A stretch of 45,870 nt of DNA from JOPF133 sp052144935 (lineage in GTDB: Bacteria; Acidobacteriota; Terriglobia; Bryobacterales; Bryobacteraceae). Under the pieces are notes generated by a model. The model saw nothing but the letters and a program-made list of their open reading frames with translations, ran no database searches and was not told the origin of the DNA. Below, piece after piece: positions 9,812-17,233 of this stretch. The stretch is taken from assembly GCA_052144935.1 (NCBI GenBank), contig JBKQPR010000050.1, positions 1 through 45,870 of the forward strand, in the 5' to 3' direction. The position numbers were made by a program, and so were the translations under genes. The stretch's first letter is position 1, and each line of letters opens with the position of its first letter.

Positions 9812-10147
9812 GCCGGGAGGGCGGCGGCTTTCGACGACATCACGCGCGATGGCCAACGTGCGCGATCTCAAGAGCAGGCAGCGGGGGATTGGCCGAACGC
9901 GTTCCGCCGTTTGCGCCTGATTCCGGCGACGGAATACATCGGCGCGTAGGGCGCACGCTGCTGGTGGGGGTGAAGTGCGGGTTTGCCGGCGCGACCCCTG
10001 CAGGACGGCACGACCAAGATCAAGGTCCCGCGGAATATCGGATTTCCAGGCCGCATTTACGATGAAGGCTCGCCGTTGCGCGTGGCCCTGGCCTTCGAAC
10101 AGGCCACCCAGTGGCACAAGCAGCATCCGCCGATGAATTTCACTTAA
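9812..10147 (+). pseudogene. Degraded second copy of the amidase 3' end
   Basis: Reading across frames, this segment reproduces the C-terminal part of the amidase at 3421-5139: AAFDDITRDGQ, QAAGDWPN-FR, RLIPATEYI, then KCGFAGATPAG, KVPRNIGF, IYDEGSPLRVAL and finally PPMNFT with a TAA stop. Relative to positions ~4703-5139 of the intact gene it has lost about 100 bp (between RTLLV and VKCGFA) and has several indels, so no single frame covers it. It is clearly a pseudogene. Its position after the receptor suggests an ancestral amidase-receptor tandem duplication in which the second amidase decayed. Confidence 0.9.
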
Positions 10148-10170
10148 CGGCGGGGGCAAAAGGCGCTCTG

Positions 10171-10220
10171 GCGAAAGTGTTTCACGTGAAACAACTTTGT
10201 TTCACGTGAAACACTTTCGC
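10171..10220. promoter_or_regulatory. Double parS site inside a 50-bp palindrome
   Basis: TGTTTCACGTGAAACA, the canonical ParB-binding parS sequence, occurs twice without mismatch, at 10178-10193 and 10198-10213. The sites sit inside a larger perfect inverted repeat with 24-nt arms (10171-10194 and 10197-10220) separated by CT. ParB binds such 16-bp sites and loads the ParABS/SMC chromosome-segregation machinery; in most bacteria parS clusters near the replication origin. No parA or parB gene is in the window. The identity of the motif is seen directly; its function follows from established ParB biology. Confidence 0.88.
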
Positions 10221-10370
10221 CGCGAGCTCGGATCGCGGCTAAAACGGATCAATCGGACCAGAAAATCCTAAAATCTGTAGAATCGAGGCGCTTAGATCCC
10301 ATTTTAGGAATATCCAGTCCGGACATCCGAATTTGGATCGCCTCCATTCAGATTTTTTAATCTCAACCTC

Positions 10371-10400
10371 TTGTTCCGGATCGGCGATTTCCTTTACACT
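10371..10400 (+). promoter_or_regulatory. Candidate sigma-70 promoter for the second receptor gene
   Basis: TTGTTC at 10371-10376 and TACACT at 10395-10400 with an 18-nt spacer, 84 nt before the ATG at 10485. AAGAAGAGGT just before the start is a good ribosome-binding site. The promoter is judged by eye only. Confidence 0.35.
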
Positions 10401-10484
10401 AGCAAGAGCCACAGTCTCATTGTTAAATGGCGCGACCCGCGCATTTCTGCCGTTGCCATTCCGGCTTTTAAGAAGAGGTTATAG

Positions 10485-13400
10485 ATGATCGGTAAACAGT
10501 TGAGGTACGTTCGTATCGTTTTGGCTGCCGCTTTCCTGGCGGCGGCATGTTTTGCCCAAACCCAGACGGCTCGCCTGGTAGGGACGATTCACGATTCCAC
10601 GGGGGCCGTGGTGCCCAATGCCAAGATCACCGCGGTCGAAACCGCCACCAAGGTGAGGACCGAAGCCAGCAGCAATTCCACTGGCGACTATGTGCTGCCG
10701 GCCTTGCAGCCGGGCACTTACTTGCTGACGGTCGAAGCCAGCGGCTTCCGGAAAGCCATCATCGAGAGCCTCGAGTTGGATGCCGCGGCCAACGTGGCGC
10801 AGGCCATCACGCTGGAAGTCGGCGCGGTTAGCGAGGTGGTCGAGGTGACCGCCAACACCATCAATGTGCAGACCACCGATGCGCAGGTGGCCAATTCGGT
10901 GACCATCAAGGATATCGAGACGCTGCCGCAGTTGGCGCGCACGCCCATCACGCTGGCGATTTTCCAGCCGGGCGTGCAGGTCAATCCGCAGGCCGACGGT
11001 TCGTCGAGCGGCGCCGATTACAGCTTCGCGCACGTCAACGGCTTGCGCGGGGGCAGCAACAACAACACGCTGGACGGCATCGACGTGAACGATTCGGTGG
11101 CGCCGCGCATCGGGCTCTCGCTGACCTCCAACAACACGGACTCGGTGGAGGAAGCCCGCATAGTGACCGACGGCGGCAAGGCGGAGTATGGACGCAGCGC
11201 CGGCGCGCAGAACCAGCTCATTACCCGCTCGGGCACCAACCAGCTTCACGGCAACGGGTTCGACTACCTCCGCAACCGCGACCTCAACGCCAACGACTTC
11301 TTCGATAACGGGGCGGGCGTTCCCATTCCCGTGCTGATCCAGAATACGTTCGGCGGTTCGGTGGGCGGGCCGATCCGGCACAACAAGATTTTCTTTTTCG
11401 GCAACTATCAGGGCATCCGCACCCACGCCCAGGCCATCCAGAATACGCTCGTGCCCACCGCCACGGCGGACCAGGGGATTTTCGAGTGGAACGCCGGCGG
11501 AAGCGTGCAGCAGTACAACATCGTCAACAACGATCCGCTGCACAAGGGCATCGACCCCACGGTGGCCGGGTTGCTGAAGCTCTATCCCACGCCCAACAAC
11601 TCCACTTGCTCGGGTTCCGACGGGCTGAATTCCTCCTGCTACATTTTCAATTACTACAACGGCAGCCTCTCGGACCAGTTCACCATCAAGATGGATTACG
11701 ACATCAACGCGAAGATGCACATTTTCGAGCGTACGAGCTGGCAGCGCAACACGGCCATCGACTCGCTGAACGGGGCGCAGAACGTGATTCCAGGAGAAGT
11801 CCCCGGGACGCAGGGCGGCAAGCGCTGGGGCGTGGCCGGCGGATGGGACTGGACCATCGCACCCACCATGGTGAACGAGTTCCGCTATGGCCACCAGAGC
11901 GCCTCGGTGGACTTCAACCGGCCGGAGCGCGAACCCGGGCCGATGGTGAGCTTCAACACCTGGACCACCCCGATCCTGACCGCGTTCCCGCAGGGCCGCA
12001 ACTCTCCGGTCAACGAATACACCGACAACCTGACCAAGATCCACGGCAACCACACGGTGAAGTTCGGCGGCCAGATGCGTTTCACAAACCAGTACGGCTT
12101 CAACGACGCCGGCATCTATCCGAACATCTCCCTCAGCACGGCAAACGGAAACATCCTGGCTTCCAGCTTGATTCCCGCCGGTCTCAGCTCCACGCAGCTC
12201 ACCACCTTCGAAGGCATGTGGAACGATCTGCTGGGCCGCATTTCGTCGGTCACGGAGACCTATTACAGCAACCTGACTACGTGGCAGGCTCCCGGTACGC
12301 CGCGGGTGCGCAACTTCCTGTTCCACGAATACGGCTACTTCGCGCAGGACGACTGGAAGATCAGGCACAACCTGACTCTGAATTTCGGGCTGCGATGGGA
12401 ATTCTTCCCAGTGCCATACGAGCAGAACGGGCAGCAGGGAATCCTGACACCCGCCAATGTGTTCAACACCGGCGGAGCGGCAGATAACATCACCGTGGCG
12501 CCTTCCAGGAAGTGGTGGAGCAACGATTATAAGAGCTTCGCTCCCCGTTTCGGTTTCGCCTGGGACCCGTTCGGCGACGGCAAAACTTCGATCCGCGGCG
12601 GCTATGGCATCTTCAACGACCGCATCATCGGGGCGGCTACCAGCTCGGTGGATGGCGCGACGCCGGGGTTCTCCCAAGCGGTTACGCTGTATCCCGACTC
12701 AACTTCCGGCAGCGATACCCGGATTGGCACCAGCCCTCCGCTGCCCGCGCAGCCGGCCAGCCCGGCGCTGACCCCGGCGGCCATGCGCCAGGTGGCGCTG
12801 GATCTGATGAACCCGAACCTGAAGAACGGGTATGTGCAGCAGTGGAATTTGAACATCTCGCGGCAGATCGCCAAAAACACCATTCTGGACGTCGGGTATG
12901 TGGCCAACCGCGGCGTCAAGCTGTTCTTCCAAACCAACCTGGACCAGTCGTACATCTATAACAACGGATTCCTGACGGCGTTCAACCAGATTGCCAGCAA
13001 CCTGACCAACCTGAGCGCGGTGCCGCTCTCGAACCCGATCGTTTCCATTTTCGGCTCGGCCTCGACGGCGGTTTCGTCGATCGGTTCGAGCGTCTTCTCG
13101 CAGGGCCAGGTGGGCGCGGCCGGCAACACCATCGACGTGAACAATTACACCAAGTACGCGGCGGCGGGCATCTCCGAGTATTATCTGCGCCACTTCCCGC
13201 AGTTCTCGAGCGTGCTGCTTGGGAACAACGACGGGCGGAGCGAGTACAACTCCTTGCAGGTCCACCTGGAGCGGCGGTTCGGCGCGCTGCGCGCGGGGGC
13301 CAACTTCACCTGGAGCAAGTCCATGGACAACGACCTTTCGAGCGCTACCGGCGGAGAGGGCAACGGATTCGCGGCGCCTCTCGACAGCTACAACGAAGCG

Positions 13401-14000
13401 CTGGACCGGGGGCGCTCCAACTTCGATATTCCGGTGGCGTTCAACATGACCTCGCAGTATACTCTGCCGATCGGCAAAGGCCACATGTTCGGCGGGAACA
13501 TGCCGCACTGGGCCAACACGCTGATCGGCGGATGGGATGTGGGCGGCTTGTGGATTTGGGAGGACGGCTCGCCATTCACGGTCAGCTCCGGCCGCGCCAC
13601 TGGTCCGAGCACGGCCAGCACCTGGGCCGACTATACCGGTTCGCGCAGCATCGGCAGCGTGGCGACCACCAACAACGGCATTGGACCGGGCGTGTATTAC
13701 TTCACCCCGACCCAGATCGCCAGCTTCGCCGAGCCCATTGCGGGCGATATCGGCAGCGCCGGCCGCAACACTTTCCGCGGCCCGGGCTTCTTCAATATCG
13801 ACCTTTCGATGGTGAAGCGCTTCGAGATTGTGGAGCGTAAATACATCACCTTCCGCGCGGAAGCGTACAATTTGGCCAACAATGTGGATTTCGCCAACCC
13901 GGCCGTCAACTTTGGCGGCACCGCCCTCGCATTCGCCAAAATCAGCAGCGTGGTAAATAATCCGAGAATCGTGCAGATGGCGTTGCGGTTCGACTTTTAG
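10485..14000 (+). CDS. TonB-dependent-receptor-like outer-membrane protein with carboxypeptidase-regulatory domain (Oar-like), 1171 aa
   Basis: Signal peptide in residues 1-25 (MIGKQLRYVRIVLAAAFLAA, cleavage near CFAQ). A carboxypeptidase-regulatory-like domain covers about residues 27-110 (LVGTIHDSTGAVVPNAKI, GDYVLPALQPGTYLLTVEA). A plug region with the family markers NNTLDGIDVND, VEEARIVTDGGKAEYGRSAG and RSGTNQLHGNGFDY follows, and the rest is beta-barrel ending in MALRFDF. Like its neighbour it should sit in the outer membrane and take part in TonB-driven uptake of an unknown substrate. The two receptors share architecture but differ by ~190 residues and are clearly diverged. It starts 264 nt after the double parS site. 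Confidence 0.93.
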   Translation: MIGKQLRYVRIVLAAAFLAAACFAQTQTARLVGTIHDSTGAVVPNAKITAVETATKVRTEASSNSTGDYVLPALQPGTYLLTVEASGFRKAIIESLELDAAANVAQAITLEVGAVSEVVEVTANTINVQTTDAQVANSVTIKDIETLPQLARTPITLAIFQPGVQVNPQADGSSSGADYSFAHVNGLRGGSNNNTLDGIDVNDSVAPRIGLSLTSNNTDSVEEARIVTDGGKAEYGRSAGAQNQLITRSGTNQLHGNGFDYLRNRDLNANDFFDNGAGVPIPVLIQNTFGGSVGGPIRHNKIFFFGNYQGIRTHAQAIQNTLVPTATADQGIFEWNAGGSVQQYNIVNNDPLHKGIDPTVAGLLKLYPTPNNSTCSGSDGLNSSCYIFNYYNGSLSDQFTIKMDYDINAKMHIFERTSWQRNTAIDSLNGAQNVIPGEVPGTQGGKRWGVAGGWDWTIAPTMVNEFRYGHQSASVDFNRPEREPGPMVSFNTWTTPILTAFPQGRNSPVNEYTDNLTKIHGNHTVKFGGQMRFTNQYGFNDAGIYPNISLSTANGNILASSLIPAGLSSTQLTTFEGMWNDLLGRISSVTETYYSNLTTWQAPGTPRVRNFLFHEYGYFAQDDWKIRHNLTLNFGLRWEFFPVPYEQNGQQGILTPANVFNTGGAADNITVAPSRKWWSNDYKSFAPRFGFAWDPFGDGKTSIRGGYGIFNDRIIGAATSSVDGATPGFSQAVTLYPDSTSGSDTRIGTSPPLPAQPASPALTPAAMRQVALDLMNPNLKNGYVQQWNLNISRQIAKNTILDVGYVANRGVKLFFQTNLDQSYIYNNGFLTAFNQIASNLTNLSAVPLSNPIVSIFGSASTAVSSIGSSVFSQGQVGAAGNTIDVNNYTKYAAAGISEYYLRHFPQFSSVLLGNNDGRSEYNSLQVHLERRFGALRAGANFTWSKSMDNDLSSATGGEGNGFAAPLDSYNEALDRGRSNFDIPVAFNMTSQYTLPIGKGHMFGGNMPHWANTLIGGWDVGGLWIWEDGSPFTVSSGRATGPSTASTWADYTGSRSIGSVATTNNGIGPGVYYFTPTQIASFAEPIAGDIGSAGRNTFRGPGFFNIDLSMVKRFEIVERKYITFRAEAYNLANNVDFANPAVNFGGTALAFAKISSVVNNPRIVQMALRFDF

Positions 14001-14014
14001 GGCGTAGGGGCAGC

Positions 14015-14124
14015 ATTCACCGCGGAGACACGGAGAAAACGGAGGAAGCGCGGAGAAAAGCAAGAGAGCTAGGAAATGGTTTTCTCTGCGTAGCCTCCGT
14101 TTTCTCCGCGTCTCCGCGGTGAAT
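14015..14124. repeat. Inverted-repeat intergenic element (CTCCGCGTCTCCGCGG type)
   Basis: Arms at 14015-14045 and 14094-14124 are complementary over 31 nt with one mismatch, around a ~48-nt purine-rich loop. The arm text (TTCTCCGCGTCTCCGCGGTG) recurs in a variant form at 30597-30700 and near 30790. It could act as a transcription-ending hairpin for the receptor gene, or be a dispersed REP-like element. Confidence 0.75.
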
Positions 14125-14165
14125 GCGATGCCGGCCCAGTTAGTTGGTGCTAAGCTAGCGGTCGC

Positions 14166-16283
14166 ATGGAACTGAATCGACGCGACTTTATCGTGGCGCC
14201 AGCCGCCACCCTCGCTACTTCCTTATTCGCCGCCGAGACGGCGGCGCCCTGGCAACGCAAGATCCGCCGGGTCGGCCAGACCAATATGACCGAGCACGAT
14301 CCGGCGGTGCTCGACGTGGAGCAATGGGCGGATTATTGGGCCAGCCTGAAGGTCGACGCCACGCTGGTGAGCGTCACCGGCATTCTGGCGTTTTACCAGA
14401 CCAAGGTTCCGTACCACAGGAAGGGTAAGTTTCTCGGCGACCGGGATTTCTTCGGCGAGTGTTGCGCTGCCGCCAAAAAGCGCGGCTTGCACGTGATCGC
14501 GCGCATGAGTCCGGACCTCAATTGGGAAGACGCGGTGGCGGCCCATCCGGAGTGGTTCCAACGCGACGCGCAGGGCAATGCCGTGCGCCACACCGAGGAC
14601 CCCAGGCTGTTCCGCACCTGCATGTTCACCACTTACATGACCGATTACATGCCGGCGATCATGAGAGAGATCAACTCACTCTATGACGTGGACGGCATGT
14701 TCACCAACGCGTGGCCGCCCCTGGGCGCGCTGCCGGTGTGCCACTGCGAACAGTGTAAGAACCTGCCGCCGCCGGGGAGCATCGACTATTGGGACAAATT
14801 CAACGAGCGCACCATCTATCTTTGGAAGTTATACGATTCCATCGCCAAAGAGAAGAAGCCGGCGAATTTCTATTTCGCCAACTTAGGCGGCGGCATACGC
14901 TCGACGGCCGATCTGGTGAAACTCGGCCAGATCTGCGAGTGGTTCCAGTGCGACAACCAGGGCCGCGGCGGAGACGATACGCCGATCTGGGGATGCTCGC
15001 TGCAAGGGCGCGTCTGCAACGCCGTGCAAGAGGGCAAGATGGCCACCAATGTGACCGCGGCGTGGTCCACCGGCACGCCGCGGTGGCGCAATGTTTATAA
15101 GTCGCCGCAAGAAGAACAGATGTGGTTCGACGAGACGCTGGCCTCGGGAATGGCGCCATATCACCACATCATCGGCGGCGAGAACGGAATGGGGGAGGAT
15201 CGCCGCTGGCTGGAGCCGGCGCAAACGTATTTCAATTGGATGGCCAGGCACGACGCGCATTTCGCCAACAAGCGCTCGATCGCCAATCTGGGCGTGGTGA
15301 TGGGCCAGCGGACCCACTTGTTCTACAGGCCTCCGCGGGGAGCGCCGATGCGGGAATACATGGACGGGATGTATTACGCATTGATCGAAGGGCGCTTCCT
15401 TTTCGATTTCGTGCATGAAGACAGGCTCGCGCCAAAAGACCTGGCGAAATACTCCGCCCTGCTGCTGCCCAACACGGCTCTACTTAGCGACGAGCAGTGC
15501 CGTCAGTTAGGCGACTACGTGGATGCCGGAGGGTCCCTGCTGGCCACCTTCGAAACCAGCATGTACACCGAGCGCAACGAGCGGCGGCGGGATTTCGGCC
15601 TGGCCGATGTGCTGGGCATCCGGAAGGCCGGAGAGATCATCGGCACTAATGGCAATGCGTATCTTGCCCGTATCGAGAAGGGGCATGAGATACTGGCCGG
15701 CTTTTCGGGCACTCACTGGATTCCCGGGGCGGAAAACCGGATGCCCATCGCTCCGGTCGACGGCCCGGTTCTGAGCGTGGTGCCCGGCTTCGTGGCTTAC
15801 CCTCCGGAACTGTCGTATCCGCTGGAGGCGCGGACCAACGAACCGGCCGTGGTGGTGCGCCAGAAAGGCAAGAGCCGGCTGGTCTACTTCCCGGGCGACA
15901 TCGAACGGACCATGTGGCGATCCGGCCATACGGATCTGGCGCGGCTGTTACAGAACTCCATTGGCTGGGTGGCGGGCGCCAATCCGCCGGTCACGATCGA
16001 AGGCGACGGTGCGATCGAGGCCTTCGCTTGGGAGACGCAGGCCGGCTTCGCCGTACACGTCCTCAATTACACGAACCCCGCCATGCACCGCGGATGGCTG
16101 CGGAAGTTCTATCCCATCGGCGCGCAGAAGGTGAAGATGTCGCTGCCGCCGGGCAGGCGGGTGACCCGCGTCGAGTTGTTGCGGGCCGAGAGGGACATCC
16201 GGTTCAGCGGAGGCGCCGGGACGATCGAGTTCACAATTCCGCGAGTGGTGGACTACGAAGTGGCGGCGCTGTACTCGGCGTGA
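14166..16283 (+). CDS. Exported glycoside-hydrolase-like protein (GHL6/GH42-type with trimerisation-like domain)
   Basis: 705 residues. The N-terminus MELNRRDFIVAPAATLATSLFAA is a Tat-type signal (RRDF). Residues ~35-390 resemble a TIM-barrel of the hypothetical glycosyl hydrolase 6/GH42 type (DVEQWADYWASLKVDATLVS, KKRGLHVIARMSPDLNWED, YDVDGMFTNAWPP). A CHCEQCKN cluster is also typical of these proteins. Residues ~400-560 resemble the beta-galactosidase trimerisation domain (YSALLLPNTALLSDEQCRQL, DYVDAGGSLLATFETSMYTE). A beta-sandwich tail ends the protein. The likely role is periplasmic glycan hydrolysis, perhaps serving the receptors upstream (inference). The catalytic acids cannot be assigned by eye. 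Confidence 0.75.
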   Translation: MELNRRDFIVAPAATLATSLFAAETAAPWQRKIRRVGQTNMTEHDPAVLDVEQWADYWASLKVDATLVSVTGILAFYQTKVPYHRKGKFLGDRDFFGECCAAAKKRGLHVIARMSPDLNWEDAVAAHPEWFQRDAQGNAVRHTEDPRLFRTCMFTTYMTDYMPAIMREINSLYDVDGMFTNAWPPLGALPVCHCEQCKNLPPPGSIDYWDKFNERTIYLWKLYDSIAKEKKPANFYFANLGGGIRSTADLVKLGQICEWFQCDNQGRGGDDTPIWGCSLQGRVCNAVQEGKMATNVTAAWSTGTPRWRNVYKSPQEEQMWFDETLASGMAPYHHIIGGENGMGEDRRWLEPAQTYFNWMARHDAHFANKRSIANLGVVMGQRTHLFYRPPRGAPMREYMDGMYYALIEGRFLFDFVHEDRLAPKDLAKYSALLLPNTALLSDEQCRQLGDYVDAGGSLLATFETSMYTERNERRRDFGLADVLGIRKAGEIIGTNGNAYLARIEKGHEILAGFSGTHWIPGAENRMPIAPVDGPVLSVVPGFVAYPPELSYPLEARTNEPAVVVRQKGKSRLVYFPGDIERTMWRSGHTDLARLLQNSIGWVAGANPPVTIEGDGAIEAFAWETQAGFAVHVLNYTNPAMHRGWLRKFYPIGAQKVKMSLPPGRRVTRVELLRAERDIRFSGGAGTIEFTIPRVVDYEVAALYSA

Positions 16284-16503
16284 GCGAAAAAACGCGCGCC
16301 GGGCTAATGTCTGGCAGGGCGGGTGGCCTCTGGTCCCGCAGATGTGCGTTAAAGATGGGCCCCGCTCGAACCGTGGCTGGCACGTCTACGGATTGGGCGT
16401 TCCCCGTCAAATTGACGTGAAGGGGACTTATCAGGAGGAATGTGTGGGAAGCCGCAGATCACCCGCGGCCTCCGGAGCCTGGCGCGTTTATGGGGACTTA
16501 GAC
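16284..16503. other. Intergenic with IS-end-like sequence
   Basis: Contains TTGACGTGAAGGGGACTTATC at 16413-16433, which nearly matches the reverse complement of 38287-38307, and a second GGGGACTTA at 16492-16500 next to the broken DUF3800 gene. These look like ends of a mobile element, but no transposase lies between them. Confidence 0.3.
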
Positions 16504-16686
16504 AGGACCGTCTCGAACTTCCAGCTCCGAGGCACGGAGATCAACGGAAGTCGATTACTGAAGACCGACGCAGGCAAGGCGGCGATCACGAGCATCCTCG
16601 AATGGTGCATTCCGGACACGCGCCTAGTGTTTCACTACAAAACGTACGCGCTTGCGTGCAAGATGTTCGAGTACATCTTCGAACCA
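16504..16686 (+). pseudogene. Inverted C-terminal part of a DUF3800 gene
   Basis: The plus-strand reading shows FQLRGTEINGSRLLKTDAG, ILEWC, RLVFHYKTYALACKMFEYIF and EP, the order expected in the middle and C-terminal part of DUF3800 proteins (an RNase-H-like fold family often found in mobile and defence loci). The N-terminal part lies immediately to the right on the opposite strand. The simplest reading is that this segment was inverted in place within a minus-strand gene. No C-terminal continuation is found. Confidence 0.65.
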
Positions 16687-16808
16687 TCGACCAGTTCTTG
16701 CGCGCGTTCCGGGGTTATCGCCAGCCCAACGTAGACAAAAGCCTCCTGCTCTTTGTCCAACAGATTGTTCCCGGTGAATCCAGCTTCGTCGCAGAAGATG
16801 GTCCTGAT
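16687..16808 (-). pseudogene. N-terminal part of the same DUF3800 gene
   Basis: On the minus strand from 16808 the reading is RTIFCDEAGFTGNNLLDKEQ, then EAFVYVGLAI, TPERAQELVDG. This is the classic DUF3800 start with the catalytic-type Asp-Glu (CDEAG). The expected initiator ATG reads ATC. After about residue 42 the frame leaves the family at about 16686, exactly where the plus-strand fragment ends. Between 16809 and 17042 I see nothing else. Confidence 0.65.
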
Positions 16809-17042
16809 GCCGCCGCGGAACTTTGGCTTCGTGAGAGGGGTCTTGTTCCATTCCAGAGTTTAGATCGGGCCATAAGGTATGACCGGTGGCAGCCGTCCGT
16901 CCAACAACCAGATTACTCCCGTGAAACGGCGTTCCGGGCAATGGGCTGCCAAACCGGTCATGGGTACCCATGCGCCGTGGATGGCTGCGGGCGGCGCTGG
17001 TAATCCAAAGGGGCATGCTCGCCTGAAAAGGAAGGAGAGCAG

Positions 17043-17225
17043 GTGCCGGAAAGTCGATTACCAATGCTTCGAATCCGCGAAGTCTTACGACTTCATTTTG
17101 AAGCCAAACTCAATGAACGACAGATCGCCAAGATCTGTTCGGCCGGCAAGGGGACCGTGCGGCGGTACCTGAAACGAATCGCCGCGGCGGGCCTGTCATG
17201 GCCAAGGGAACCATCGAGATCTTAG
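17043..17225 (+). pseudogene. 5' fragment of an IS21-family transposase gene (istA)
   Basis: About 60 residues reading MLRIREVLRLHFEAKL, ERQIAKICSAGKGTVRRYL, AAAGLSWP. This is the N-terminal helix-turn-helix of IstA transposases of the IS21 family. The protein then stops instead of continuing into the ~400-residue catalytic domain, and istB is missing, so only a 5' remnant is left. A separate element with IS21-like ends lies at 21153-21432. Confidence 0.75.
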
Positions 17226-17233
17226 TGGTCGAT

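Noticed and set aside
10178..10213. Reading the parS palindrome as a transcription terminator
   Set aside because: No T-run follows, and the exact double match to the parS consensus is a better explanation.
10479..12677. 732-residue open frame on the minus strand opposite the second receptor
   Set aside because: It mirrors the codon bias of the sense gene, has no family motifs and is His/Val/Gly/Arg-rich. The sense receptor is unmistakable.
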